From positions 1 to 53,577 of the forward strand of contig CALRGJ010000009.1 in the NCBI GenBank assembly GCA_943357285.1: DNA of 53,577 nt, in the 5' to 3' direction. Of the stretch, positions 28,941-38,258 are shown in pieces (position 1 is the first letter of the stretch; the number at the start of each line of letters is the position of its first letter). The translations under genes were made by a program, and so were the position numbers. The stretch is from Candidatus Peribacteria bacterium (lineage in GTDB: Bacteria > Patescibacteriota > Gracilibacteria > UBA1369 > LOWO2-01-FULL-3). The notes under the pieces are model-generated. The model ran no database searches, was not told the DNA's origin, and saw only the letters and a program-made list of their open reading frames with translations.

Positions 28941-30299
28941 CTATTCATCATCAGCATCTCTTCTTGCTTCTCTTTCTTTATATCTTGTTAGCAAATTGTT
29001 CGATCCTAATCGTTCGCGTACTGCGGCTGTTTGTCTTTTCATATAATCGTCATGAGGAGCCTCTTGTTCATTTACTTCTTTTGATGCTTGGTCAACAATT
29101 TGAATTTCTACCGGAAAATGTGCCTTTTTCCCTTCTTTAGTTGTTATTGGTAAATCAAAAGTGAGCTGAATTGCACGATATTTCTTAGAAGAAAATTTAT
29201 TTGCACCATCTGATTCACTTCCTACGGTTGTGAGATCGCTGTGATCCGAAGTTGGAGCAGAAAGTTCTTTTACAAGAGAGGCTGCTTTACGAGGATTTCT
29301 CAAGGCCTCCATTAATTTATCTTCATCAAAAATTAACTGTTTTCCTTCTTTTATACGAAATGTCATTCCAGGGAACATAGCTGTATCTTGCTTAAAGAAA
29401 GCATAATACAAGAATCTCAAGGCATCACTGGCGGATTTAGTGGTAACCCTCATTCCTACGTGATCCACTACTTCCTGAGTACTATTTTGTGGTTTGTGAA
29501 GCAACTTGGCGATCATTCTCGTCCTATTTTTAACTCTTTGTTCAGCTTTTATAATTTCCATTGGAATTTCCCCGGGATTTCCCGATCTAAAATAAGTTTT
29601 TCCTTTTTGATTTGGAAAATACTTGTCACATATCTTCTTAAGTTCCTCTTGAGCTTCAGGTAATACCGCAAGCAATGGATCTCTATTTAAAAAGTCTATA
29701 GCAGCGGTTATTCTCAAAAGTCCACAAGCCTGTGGAACAAGACGCTTTTGTTTTTTCCCCGCAGCAGTTTTAAAAATGTCAGTGATACCGTCAACATTAC
29801 CGGTATTTCTAAGGGTTGGATTAATTTTTTCTTGTGGCGTCCTCGCTATTACTTCATCAAAAAATACGATAGCCTCCTTCAGCACTTCATCTACATATTT
29901 AAAATCACGAGGATTATCCAGGTCCGATCCATGCCTCTTTAAAAACTTTTTCACTTCTGGAGTTTCTGTAAGCCCTAATGTTACCACGTCCAACATTGAG
30001 ATGGCTCCTTTTTGATCATCTTTCATTAATGGCTTAAGTAAAGGCTTTATGTCGGCAGCAAGAAGAGTACGTAGCGTTGGAAGATCTATACCCTCTAAAG
30101 ATCCCAATCTATCCCTCAACACTGCCTCCACTTTTGCCCCAACATCACCTACTAATAAATCTAGTTTTTTTTCAGGACTGTCTCCATTTGTGGGATTACC
30201 ATTAAGTCCCATACCTCTCAGTGTATGTCTAAACGGAGCTGCTCCATTTTGCTCATCAGCGAAGGCTTCAAACTCAATTTGGCTATTTTTTTTACCCAT
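28941..30299 (-). CDS. RelA/SpoT-fold nucleotidyltransferase-like protein
   Basis: 452 codons, no signal peptide. Residues about 238-405 resemble a RelA/SpoT synthetase domain: KAEQRVKNRTRMIAKLL (basic ATP-side helix), VVDHVGMRVTT (Asp279 at the Mg-binding position of DLIGIR), KKYRAIQLTF (Tyr374, matching GYRSLH) and FPVEIQIVDQ (Glu398, Gln400). The His of YRSLH is Gln378 here, which could alter guanine nucleotide use or activity. Residues 1-235 are a helical region with no recognised domain; no HD hydrolase or ACT domain is visible. Candidates: a divergent alarmone synthetase, a toxic RelA/SpoT enzyme or an inactive regulator. It has its own strong promoter. Confidence 0.65.
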   Translation of the reverse strand: MGKKNSQIEFEAFADEQNGAAPFRHTLRGMGLNGNPTNGDSPEKKLDLLVGDVGAKVEAVLRDRLGSLEGIDLPTLRTLLAADIKPLLKPLMKDDQKGAISMLDVVTLGLTETPEVKKFLKRHGSDLDNPRDFKYVDEVLKEAIVFFDEVIARTPQEKINPTLRNTGNVDGITDIFKTAAGKKQKRLVPQACGLLRITAAIDFLNRDPLLAVLPEAQEELKKICDKYFPNQKGKTYFRSGNPGEIPMEIIKAEQRVKNRTRMIAKLLHKPQNSTQEVVDHVGMRVTTKSASDALRFLYYAFFKQDTAMFPGMTFRIKEGKQLIFDEDKLMEALRNPRKAASLVKELSAPTSDHSDLTTVGSESDGANKFSSKKYRAIQLTFDLPITTKEGKKAHFPVEIQIVDQASKEVNEQEAPHDDYMKRQTAAVRERLGSNNLLTRYKEREARRDADDE

Positions 30300-30322
30300 A
30301 ATTGTTTTATATTCAGACGTCT

Positions 30323-30350
30323 ATTATAACATTTCAATCTGATGCGTCAA
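30323..30350 (-). promoter_or_regulatory. Promoter of the RelA/SpoT-like gene
   Basis: Minus strand: -35 TTGACG (30345-30350), 16-bp spacer, extended -10 TGT-TATAAT (hexamer 30323-30328). The leader is only about 17 nt, with no ribosome binding site. Confidence 0.7.
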
Positions 30351-30365
30351 TACGCTGTAAATCTA

Positions 30366-33300
30366 CTAATCAAGCTTACTCTTGTCTACAAAGGCGGCTT
30401 TACGTTTAGCTTTTTCTTCGTCGCTCACGCCCTCCGGCATACCTTCGAAGTTCTTTCCAAGAATGATAGCCTGCATTTTTTCACCATTATCGGTTTTCAC
30501 CACGTCATCGAAAACTTTATTAAAATCTTCGAAAGCTAGGTTAACCTGCTGTTGTTGTTTTTTTCCTGCATCACTGTAAATATCTGCCACCTCACCTGAA
30601 AAGATTTGAGCAACAATGGCATTTAATTTTGGATCGTTATAGGCCTTGGCTATTTCCTTAATTGCTGGAGTTATCTGGTCAATAAAGGCCTGAGGTGGAG
30701 TAGTAGTAACAATTGTTGGGCCATTAAGCGTAGATCTACTCATACGTTGGTATGGATCCTTGGCGTCATCAGTTTTCTGAAAACGTTTTGTCATAATACC
30801 TTCAAAACGTACATAGGACTTAATTGCCTCTCTTAATTTCACCTTACGTCCCATGGCAGCTGTAGAACGCATGTACTGACTGAATCCAGGAAATACATTC
30901 GCATATCCCTCAATGGTCAAGAATTTCTTGTTACCTGTTGTGGCTTTACACGCATCACTTACTACCTGGTAATTGGCAGGTGGAAGGTATGCAAACATAT
31001 CATCATGATCAAGTTTTTCACCATTACGAATGGCTTTATTGATACGATTTTCAGTCTCATCGCTAGGGATTACGTATTTCCACATAAATTCATCTACGAA
31101 TGGACTAGGAGAATGATTATCCGGATCTGCCGGGTGACCATTATCAAACCAATGTACCCATTGTTTGTAATCCTCCAAATTGAAACGAGCGACTTCACCA
31201 GTTGGCTTACGAGGCATTCTAGCAGTGATGTATTCGAGAATTGGAAATTGGGCAAGCATTTCCGAATTAATATGCGCAATACGATCGAAAGGCATAATAG
31301 TACGACCATCATGATTGGCTGCGGCTACTCCTTCAATCATGTAATAAATTTTTGCCTGCATACTGGATTTACCAGCTTCAATTGAATGAAGAATCAATCC
31401 CTCGTACTCATGTGGATTCACATAAATACCCTGTTTGTGCTGTTGTAAAAGAATTCCAAGTCTACGTGAATGTCCTCCATCTAAACCTTCGAGCTGTTTA
31501 CCTTCCTCGTAGAATCCCTTAGCATTGCTGGCATAAGCACTTTTGTTTTTTGAATAGAATCCATCGAAAGTTCCTTCACCCCAGATAGAATCCATAGCGG
31601 GCTTCAAGAAATCCGAACCAGTTCTTGGATCATTTTTACTTACCATAGTACTTGGATCACCATTGGAAGGGATAGGAATTCTATTTTTTTCTGAATTTAC
31701 AAATTTGTTAAGATTCTTCCAAAATGGGATACTATCCAAACGTAATTGTCCTTTATCTGAAAGGGTTACTAGCGTGGCTTTCAACTCATCTTTATTGCTG
31801 GTATTTTCCAGACGATATTGGATTTCATAAATACCTTTATGTTCGAAAGCTTCTTGATATTGATGCACCTCTTCGTGCTCAGTGGCCTCAACAATACGAC
31901 GCATTTCCGGAGAGAAGTATGGCAATTCCTCACCAACTCTTGAAAATTTATCCTTTTGTTTACGCTCCCAACGACGTTCATAATATTCGAACATAGATTT
32001 ACCCATCTTCCAGCAATCGTTCATACTAAGGAAACGAGTATTTGTCCAAAGTGCCTTAAGATAACTAATTTCAGTATGCTGCATACCACCAGCTTTCTTT
32101 ACCTGATCGATTGGTAAAGCGACATCATCATTATAGTTAACAGCTTTTTCATGTCCGTGACCACCACCGTGGGCATCATGTTTTGCATCATGTTTTGCAT
32201 CTCCGTGAGCAGCTTCTTTGCCGTGAGCATCATGTCCAGCGTCTGCGGCATGTGCGTCAGTGCCATGAGCAGCTTCGTGGGCAGCTGCCTCTTCTTCCTC
32301 CTCTTCAAAAGCGTGTAATTGAGATGATTCCAAATATGCTCTCTGACTTGGTTGATTTTTTACTGTCCATTTTCCATTTCCGGCCGGACGAGTAGCTGGA
32401 GCATTGAGAATTGATCCATCTCTCACCATGCGAGCCAATTCGAGTGGTTCTAGAACTTTTCTGCCATCTCCACCACTTTCTTCCCAACCGCTGCTAGCTC
32501 TCTTAGTAAAAGCTATATCAATAGGTACTCCTGCTTCTGCTAAATTTGTAACTGTAGCGTCACCATTTTTGAAATGATTCTTTTTTTCTTCAATCACATA
32601 ATATTCCATTCCATTCGCAGATTTTTCTCTCTTCAAATTACCCCAACGAAGCAAATCATTTTTATCTCTGAAAAGAATTTCTTTTTCCTCACCGGATTTT
32701 GGAAGATCTAGCTTTGGAATGCCACCTCTATTTAATCGATCAAATCTTTCTTTGGATTTTTCACTGGAACCACTCATGAAATTTTGAATTTTTGCTTCTT
32801 CCCTAGCCTTAGCACTTTCGCAAACGGCTTCAGCTTCATCAATATGAACATTTCTTTGGTAATTGTGTTGCTTGAGAAATTTAGCGAATTCGCCGAAGCT
32901 AAATTCGCGTTGTTTTCTATCAAAATACAAAGAATTATCTACGGAAAATTCAATCCATTCGCGTGGTACTTTTGTTACTGACTGGTCGAGAGTAATAGTC
33001 TTTTTACCGGCATCTATTCCCTCTATTTTAAAACTATGTTTTTCAGTAATTTTCTTTCCTTCCTTATCAAAACCCACCAGCACCTCAGCATTAAATTCCT
33101 GACCCACTGCTATGTCGGCATATCCAAATTCTTCGGCTGAACGTTCATTAAGATCATCAAGAGAATCTATTTCTTCATAACCCTCAAAAGCTGTCAGCAA
33201 TTGTAAGAAATTTTTATAACCTTCAATTTTCGAATCTCCATTTTGGTCCTTATATTCAATAATCATTTCACCTGCCGCATCAGCCTCGATGTGACTACGA

Positions 33301-34322
33301 TCACTAGTATCAAATCTTAAACCGGTAATTTCAATACATACTTCTTTCTTTTTTGTTGCTCCGCTTAAAGGATCTATTTCCATTCCCATCAATTTCAAAG
33401 AAGCTTTATCCCCTTCTTTGGCTTTGCCGCTAGTTAAATCAAAGAACCACATACGAAGTCTTTCAGCAGTTCTTACGTCCACACCAGCTTTTTTGAAGAA
33501 TCCTTCTAAGGCTCTATATCTAGCCAAATTTCTAGCGAGATAATTCTGATATTCCAGACGTGGTTTGCTTAATTCTCTATGTAATTTATCGAATTCTTCA
33601 TCGAGCTTAATGATCTCTTGTTTGAGACGTTCTATTAAATTTTCATCTGGCTTTGGTGCGGCTTTTGCGAGTCTGAATTGACGATCAACTTCGTTAGATC
33701 TCTCGGCAAGTTCAGCCTCAGCTTCTTCTAGACGATCTAATTCTTCAATGAGTTTTTCAGGAGCAGCTTCCACTTTCCAATTAGTTGGTGTAGTTCTCGC
33801 AGCTTTTTCTACCATATTCTTAATACCAGCAGTTTCCGTGATAGCTTTAGCCGCAGATGATATTTCGGAAATAGTTTTTTGTTCTAGGTCTTCTTCGCGA
33901 AGATCACTCAACTTTTTGAGGGCATCTTTTTCACTACGTTCAGTGAGAGGACTTTTGCTTTCTTCACTTAAATCTTTAAATAGATCTATAGTATATTCTC
34001 TTTCTTTTTCTGTGCCTTCCAGCGCTTGCAAGAAACGTAAAGCATACTTTGCTTTGTTTGGAAATTTACCCTGACTCAAAGCTTTCATGAAATGCTGATA
34101 CTCTTTCTTTTCCATCTTATTTGGATTTCGAAGAGTCTCGCGCACTTGTTTCAAAACTTCAGGTTCAATTTTTCCATCACGTGCTAACTTAGCAATTTTC
34201 TGAGCATGGGTATTTGGCTCCATTTTAGAGAGCTCTTCTATGTAACCTTTATACTCAGGAGAATAACGATCCTGTAATGGTTTTTTTAATTTTTTCTTAT
34301 TTTCTAATCTTGGATCTTTCAT
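30366..34322 (-). CDS. Large cytoplasmic-type protein with coiled coils and His-rich segment
   Basis: 1,318 codons; I recognise no family. The N-terminal third is Lys/Glu-rich and helical with coiled-coil character around residues 180-270 (LEEAEAELAERSNEVDRQF). The middle is mixed. Residues about 670-745 are an E-run followed by a His/Ala/Gly/Asp-rich tract (DAHGKEAAHGDAKHDAKHDA, and GGGHGHE) that could bind metal ions. The C-terminal half is globular. There is no signal peptide or clear membrane helix. It lies 76 nt downstream of the VirB6-like gene on the same strand, suggesting a cytoplasmic partner of that membrane complex (inference). Confidence 0.75.
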   Translation of the reverse strand: MKDPRLENKKKLKKPLQDRYSPEYKGYIEELSKMEPNTHAQKIAKLARDGKIEPEVLKQVRETLRNPNKMEKKEYQHFMKALSQGKFPNKAKYALRFLQALEGTEKEREYTIDLFKDLSEESKSPLTERSEKDALKKLSDLREEDLEQKTISEISSAAKAITETAGIKNMVEKAARTTPTNWKVEAAPEKLIEELDRLEEAEAELAERSNEVDRQFRLAKAAPKPDENLIERLKQEIIKLDEEFDKLHRELSKPRLEYQNYLARNLARYRALEGFFKKAGVDVRTAERLRMWFFDLTSGKAKEGDKASLKLMGMEIDPLSGATKKKEVCIEITGLRFDTSDRSHIEADAAGEMIIEYKDQNGDSKIEGYKNFLQLLTAFEGYEEIDSLDDLNERSAEEFGYADIAVGQEFNAEVLVGFDKEGKKITEKHSFKIEGIDAGKKTITLDQSVTKVPREWIEFSVDNSLYFDRKQREFSFGEFAKFLKQHNYQRNVHIDEAEAVCESAKAREEAKIQNFMSGSSEKSKERFDRLNRGGIPKLDLPKSGEEKEILFRDKNDLLRWGNLKREKSANGMEYYVIEEKKNHFKNGDATVTNLAEAGVPIDIAFTKRASSGWEESGGDGRKVLEPLELARMVRDGSILNAPATRPAGNGKWTVKNQPSQRAYLESSQLHAFEEEEEEAAAHEAAHGTDAHAADAGHDAHGKEAAHGDAKHDAKHDAHGGGHGHEKAVNYNDDVALPIDQVKKAGGMQHTEISYLKALWTNTRFLSMNDCWKMGKSMFEYYERRWERKQKDKFSRVGEELPYFSPEMRRIVEATEHEEVHQYQEAFEHKGIYEIQYRLENTSNKDELKATLVTLSDKGQLRLDSIPFWKNLNKFVNSEKNRIPIPSNGDPSTMVSKNDPRTGSDFLKPAMDSIWGEGTFDGFYSKNKSAYASNAKGFYEEGKQLEGLDGGHSRRLGILLQQHKQGIYVNPHEYEGLILHSIEAGKSSMQAKIYYMIEGVAAANHDGRTIMPFDRIAHINSEMLAQFPILEYITARMPRKPTGEVARFNLEDYKQWVHWFDNGHPADPDNHSPSPFVDEFMWKYVIPSDETENRINKAIRNGEKLDHDDMFAYLPPANYQVVSDACKATTGNKKFLTIEGYANVFPGFSQYMRSTAAMGRKVKLREAIKSYVRFEGIMTKRFQKTDDAKDPYQRMSRSTLNGPTIVTTTPPQAFIDQITPAIKEIAKAYNDPKLNAIVAQIFSGEVADIYSDAGKKQQQQVNLAFEDFNKVFDDVVKTDNGEKMQAIILGKNFEGMPEGVSDEEKAKRKAAFVDKSKLD

Positions 34323-34354
34323 AGAAATTTTTGTGAGAATTTCTTAAACATTTA

Positions 34355-34383
34355 ATCGTAGTACTATTGTTCTTTTTGCGCAA
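34355..34383 (-). promoter_or_regulatory. Possible promoter of the 1,318-codon gene
   Basis: Minus strand: TTGCGC (34378-34383), 17-bp spacer, TACGAT (34355-34360). Moderate match only; read-through from upstream is also possible. Confidence 0.3.
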
Positions 34384-34398
34384 GTGGTTGAGAAAATT

Positions 34399-36945
34399 TT
34401 AGTGGGCTCCCGGTGACGCTGGCGGTGTAGCTCCCGGTTGAGGAGGTGTCACAGCTGGTGGTGTTCCTGGCGCTGGCGCCGGTGCAGCTCCTGCTGCTGG
34501 TGCAGGTGGAGTAGGTCCATTCTTCTTCAAAATTTCAACGTACGCTGCATCTCCTCCACAAGCAGCTACTGTTTCAGCATATTTTGGTCCTAAAACTACT
34601 CGCATATCACTATCTTGAGCAACAGCTCCTGTGGCGTCAAATAAAGTTTTAGCAATTACTGCTACTTGTGATTTTACCGCTTCTTTATCTGCTTTCGCTC
34701 CCTTTTTAATTTCAGCCTCAATTTTTGTTTTACTATCGTTTTTTGTTTTAATTCTTTGAGGATCTTTTAATTTATCATCAACTACCTTGTCTTCCCCAGG
34801 TGTTGCAGCTGCTTTCTTGTCATCAAGAGCAGGTACAGTAGTATCACCCTGAGCAATCTTTAGCTTCTTAATTTCGATTGCTGCGTCTTTTGCTTTTCCA
34901 TCATCACCATTGGCAAGAAACTCAATTTGTGTAGCCAATCTTCTAACTTCATCATTTTTATCGGTTTTCATCCTTTCTATTAGCTTTCCATGTTCAGTAT
35001 CACTAATCCACTTTTTGAAGGCTGCTCTATTTTCTTTATTTGCCAATCTATCTTTATCTAAAGGCTTAATATAATTGAGAAGTCCTTCTTTATCATGAAC
35101 CTTTTTCAAATCATCAGGTGATTGGATATTATCTAGACCAAGCTTGGAAGATAGTCCTCCAGCGTTTTCCATGTTGGATTTAATTTTGTTCAATGAATGC
35201 ATCATTTCAGGCAATGTAGCAGTGTAATGTTCGTGTGGATGATCTGGTAAAGCCACTGGGAACATTGGCATATGCTTGAATGGTAAAGCTCCAAGGAATT
35301 TTCCGGCTGAAGTGACTTGGTCCTTGAGCCAATTTACAGCAAAATCAGCAATTGTACCTTCAGCAGCGGCAAATACTCCCACCCACACCACTCCGATTAC
35401 TCCTAGGGCTACCACGATGTCTTGTAGGGTATTTAATCCTGCTACAGGAATACCATTTGATGGATTAGTGCTTAGGACAGAGCTACCTGCAAAAGAACCT
35501 GGCTGTGCGCTCACTTCTATTCCCTGTATTGCTTTGAGCATTATCCATCCAATAGTCAAAGCTAAGGAAATTATGATTGGCGCTATAGCGTTTTTTGTAA
35601 AATTTTCAGAAAGTTTGCTTAATCCACCCATTTTTTCTTTCACCTGTGGTGAAGCAATCATGAGTAATAAAATTGGGGAAACGGCAATACTTAACCACAT
35701 CACTACCAACCTTCCCATCAAGACAATGAAGAGAGCAATAAATGAAGCGGCGTATACAATATAAAGCAGCATCGAGAATAAACTATTTGTAAAAACTTTT
35801 TCTACTCCATCCGCAGTACTGTTGGCGAGTTTAGGATCTACATCTTGGTAATAAATTATTTTACCCATGTTAAGAGCGAGGGCAAAAGCAGCATTTCTGG
35901 AATTATAATGACTCAAAAATAATCTACCGTTTGCGCTAAGCACTTTTCCATCACACCATCCTCCACCTTTAGAAACAGCGACTTTGTTATCGAATGATTT
36001 TTGAACTCCACCGGTTCCACCGTCAAGTGTTTTTATTTTTTCCTTTATTTCTAATATAGAATCTGTAGCAAGAACTCCTGCACTTTTAAAATCTGGCTGC
36101 ACACCTACATTTCTATAGATATTTAATTCTACCGCTTTTTTAATACTATCATCTGACTGTTCAATATATTGACTATATGAACTTCCGTTAAAATTTGCAC
36201 AAAGTCTTGCTTGATCTTCAGCAGTCATATTATCACCTACTTTTCCTAAATCCTGACTCACTTGATCGGGCAGCGCAAAAATGGCCGTATTCAGGACATT
36301 AATACCATCGAGCACTACTTTAATTGCAATGAAAGAAAAGTTTACCGCAATAATACCAATAACAATTTTTGGTAACATTGCCTTAATAGAACTATTGTCA
36401 TCACTAAGTCCAAGTACGTTGTAGAGGGCAAGACCGACCAAAACTATTACAAATAAAATATTTACCAAATTACGAATTGGAATCCAGATATCACGTAGTT
36501 TCTCTTCCATACCATTGCCATATAGAAGATCATTTTCCATCAATCCTCCAATGAGCACTAGAACTGGCCACATCAATCTGTTTAAACCACTTTGAAGACC
36601 TCCAATTACAGCAATGCTGCTCATAAGCGTTTTTGCTTCCTGAGGTGATGCACCGGCAGAAGTTACCTTGGCACATACTAATCTATTTTCACTGACTGGA
36701 TTATCTCGTGCGAAACCCGGCGACGGACAGCTATCCTTAACTGGATCATAGTCTTTTTCCTTAATACATAATTTGTTATCAACTGAAGCAATAAATCCAG
36801 GCTGGAAATTTGTAGAACAATCCAATCCAGGATCCGGTTCTACCGCATAGGCTACTTTAGCTACTCCGGTATTGAGAATTAAGACCACGGGAATTAAAAA
36901 TCCGCAGATTATTCTAGATGCTAATTTTTGTTTTATATGTTTCAT
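34399..36945 (-). CDS. VirB6/TrbL-like polytopic membrane protein
   Basis: 848 codons. A signal peptide (residues 1-34, AYA cleavage) precedes a Cys-containing extracytoplasmic stretch. Membrane helices follow near residues 120-136, 158-180 and 190-215, then after a soluble loop near 385-430, 455-475 and 510-540. The layout (several helices, central loop, helix cluster with WLSIAVSPILLLM) resembles VirB6/TrbL inner-membrane components of type IV secretion systems. The C-terminal 300 residues are soluble, charged, and end in a Pro/Ala-rich tail. The start overlaps the upstream gene by 4 nt. No VirB4 or VirD4 ATPase is in the window, so a secretion role is inferred. Confidence 0.65.
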   Translation of the reverse strand: MKHIKQKLASRIICGFLIPVVLILNTGVAKVAYAVEPDPGLDCSTNFQPGFIASVDNKLCIKEKDYDPVKDSCPSPGFARDNPVSENRLVCAKVTSAGASPQEAKTLMSSIAVIGGLQSGLNRLMWPVLVLIGGLMENDLLYGNGMEEKLRDIWIPIRNLVNILFVIVLVGLALYNVLGLSDDNSSIKAMLPKIVIGIIAVNFSFIAIKVVLDGINVLNTAIFALPDQVSQDLGKVGDNMTAEDQARLCANFNGSSYSQYIEQSDDSIKKAVELNIYRNVGVQPDFKSAGVLATDSILEIKEKIKTLDGGTGGVQKSFDNKVAVSKGGGWCDGKVLSANGRLFLSHYNSRNAAFALALNMGKIIYYQDVDPKLANSTADGVEKVFTNSLFSMLLYIVYAASFIALFIVLMGRLVVMWLSIAVSPILLLMIASPQVKEKMGGLSKLSENFTKNAIAPIIISLALTIGWIMLKAIQGIEVSAQPGSFAGSSVLSTNPSNGIPVAGLNTLQDIVVALGVIGVVWVGVFAAAEGTIADFAVNWLKDQVTSAGKFLGALPFKHMPMFPVALPDHPHEHYTATLPEMMHSLNKIKSNMENAGGLSSKLGLDNIQSPDDLKKVHDKEGLLNYIKPLDKDRLANKENRAAFKKWISDTEHGKLIERMKTDKNDEVRRLATQIEFLANGDDGKAKDAAIEIKKLKIAQGDTTVPALDDKKAAATPGEDKVVDDKLKDPQRIKTKNDSKTKIEAEIKKGAKADKEAVKSQVAVIAKTLFDATGAVAQDSDMRVVLGPKYAETVAACGGDAAYVEILKKNGPTPPAPAAGAAPAPAPGTPPAVTPPQPGATPPASPGAH

Positions 36946-38255
36946 TTTATAAACAGATGAATAAGAGAAATTATTGAATCAAATGCACTAATAGAATGTG
37001 TAGTAATGAAGCTTGCAGCATTGGCAGTAGTATCATCGGAGTTAACAAGTAACCCTAAAAATGTACCTCCACCCAATACAGCTGCAACTGCTCCTCTCTT
37101 TATAAATTTACCAACGAATCCCTTTTTCTTTTTTCCTCCTTGCTGAATTCGAGCGAGTTGAGCCCTACGTGCCACTTCGTTTTGGTAATCGTAAAACTGT
37201 TCAGATTCTTGATTATTCTGATTAGATCCGGATTGAGCTCTCTGATCATCATGAGAAGTTTGTAATTCTTGAACTCTTCTTACACCCTTATCTTTTACAG
37301 AAGATCTCATCTCTGTACCTTTCACTCTGAGTACCTTTTTGCGAATAGGTCTCCTTAAAACAACAGCTGAAGGCCTTTCCTCATTAGTTGCAAATACACT
37401 TTTGCTGAGACTTTCTCTGAATTCAGTTTCTTCTTCTTTTATAAAATCAGTAGAAGTAGATTTTTCTGATTTAGGTTTAAATAGAGTTTCTGTAGGAATT
37501 TCAGCAAGTTCGGGAATTTTTATTTCTCCAATTTCCTTGTTAGCAGGTTTGGTATCAATCTTTTCCCCATTCGTAGGAACTTTTTTATCAATAATGTTTT
37601 TATCAGTAACTGTTTGATCACTAACTGTTTCAGTATTTACTGTTTCTATTTTGGCATTCAAGGTTTCTTCCTCCGGTTTATTTTCACTAAAACCAGCTGC
37701 TCTAATCGATTGACCAGAGTCTACTGTCCCACCTTCAGGGCTTAATGAAGGCTCTTTCTTTAATTCACCTGCCTCTGATTTTTTAGGCTCAGCAGCTACC
37801 TTGGAGATTTTAGCAATTTCTTCTTTAACAGGTTCAATAAAACGGGCACTTCTAAGAGCAATTCTGTAATTATTTAAATAGTTGTTTTCATCGTTAATCA
37901 GATTTAGAGAATCGAGCTCTTTGGCAAATATTAATAGAGTATTTTTTTCCGGTGTTCTGTCTTCAATGATGTTAGAGGTGTGAAGTTGTTCTATCTTCTT
38001 AATCAAATCATCATTCTCATCTTTTTCCTGCGTATCTCTCAAAAATTTAACAAATTTCTGAGCATTAATTGAATTATGCGCAATTTGATTTTTATCAACT
38101 CTTGTTACTTTCAATATCCACTTTCTGAAAAGCTCAAAAGGTCTAGGATTCTTTTCCGGGTCACCAAATAGTCCCGTAGGACCAAAAAGCTCCCTCTTAG
38201 TGTAGGTTTTTACAATTCCAGATAGTCCCCTGTATTTTTCGATATTTGCGTCCAT
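36942..38255 (-). CDS. Membrane-anchored protein of unknown function in VirB6-like cluster
   Basis: 437 codons. Residues 1-135 form a helical N-terminal domain (LFRKWILKVTRVDK, and NSINAQKFVKFL). Residues about 150-350 are low-complexity, rich in Glu/Lys/Pro/Thr/Ser and probably disordered. A basic stretch (GGKKKKGFVGKFIKRG) leads into a hydrophobic segment AAVLGGGTFLGLLV near residue 400 and a short C-terminal hydrophobic tail. There is no signal peptide, so the bulk probably faces the cytoplasm with a C-terminal anchor. It overlaps the VirB6-like gene by 4 nt, so the two are co-translated. No family recognised. Confidence 0.75.
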   Translation of the reverse strand: MDANIEKYRGLSGIVKTYTKRELFGPTGLFGDPEKNPRPFELFRKWILKVTRVDKNQIAHNSINAQKFVKFLRDTQEKDENDDLIKKIEQLHTSNIIEDRTPEKNTLLIFAKELDSLNLINDENNYLNNYRIALRSARFIEPVKEEIAKISKVAAEPKKSEAGELKKEPSLSPEGGTVDSGQSIRAAGFSENKPEEETLNAKIETVNTETVSDQTVTDKNIIDKKVPTNGEKIDTKPANKEIGEIKIPELAEIPTETLFKPKSEKSTSTDFIKEEETEFRESLSKSVFATNEERPSAVVLRRPIRKKVLRVKGTEMRSSVKDKGVRRVQELQTSHDDQRAQSGSNQNNQESEQFYDYQNEVARRAQLARIQQGGKKKKGFVGKFIKRGAVAAVLGGGTFLGLLVNSDDTTANAASFITTHSISAFDSIISLIHLFIK

Positions 38256-38258
38256 TTT

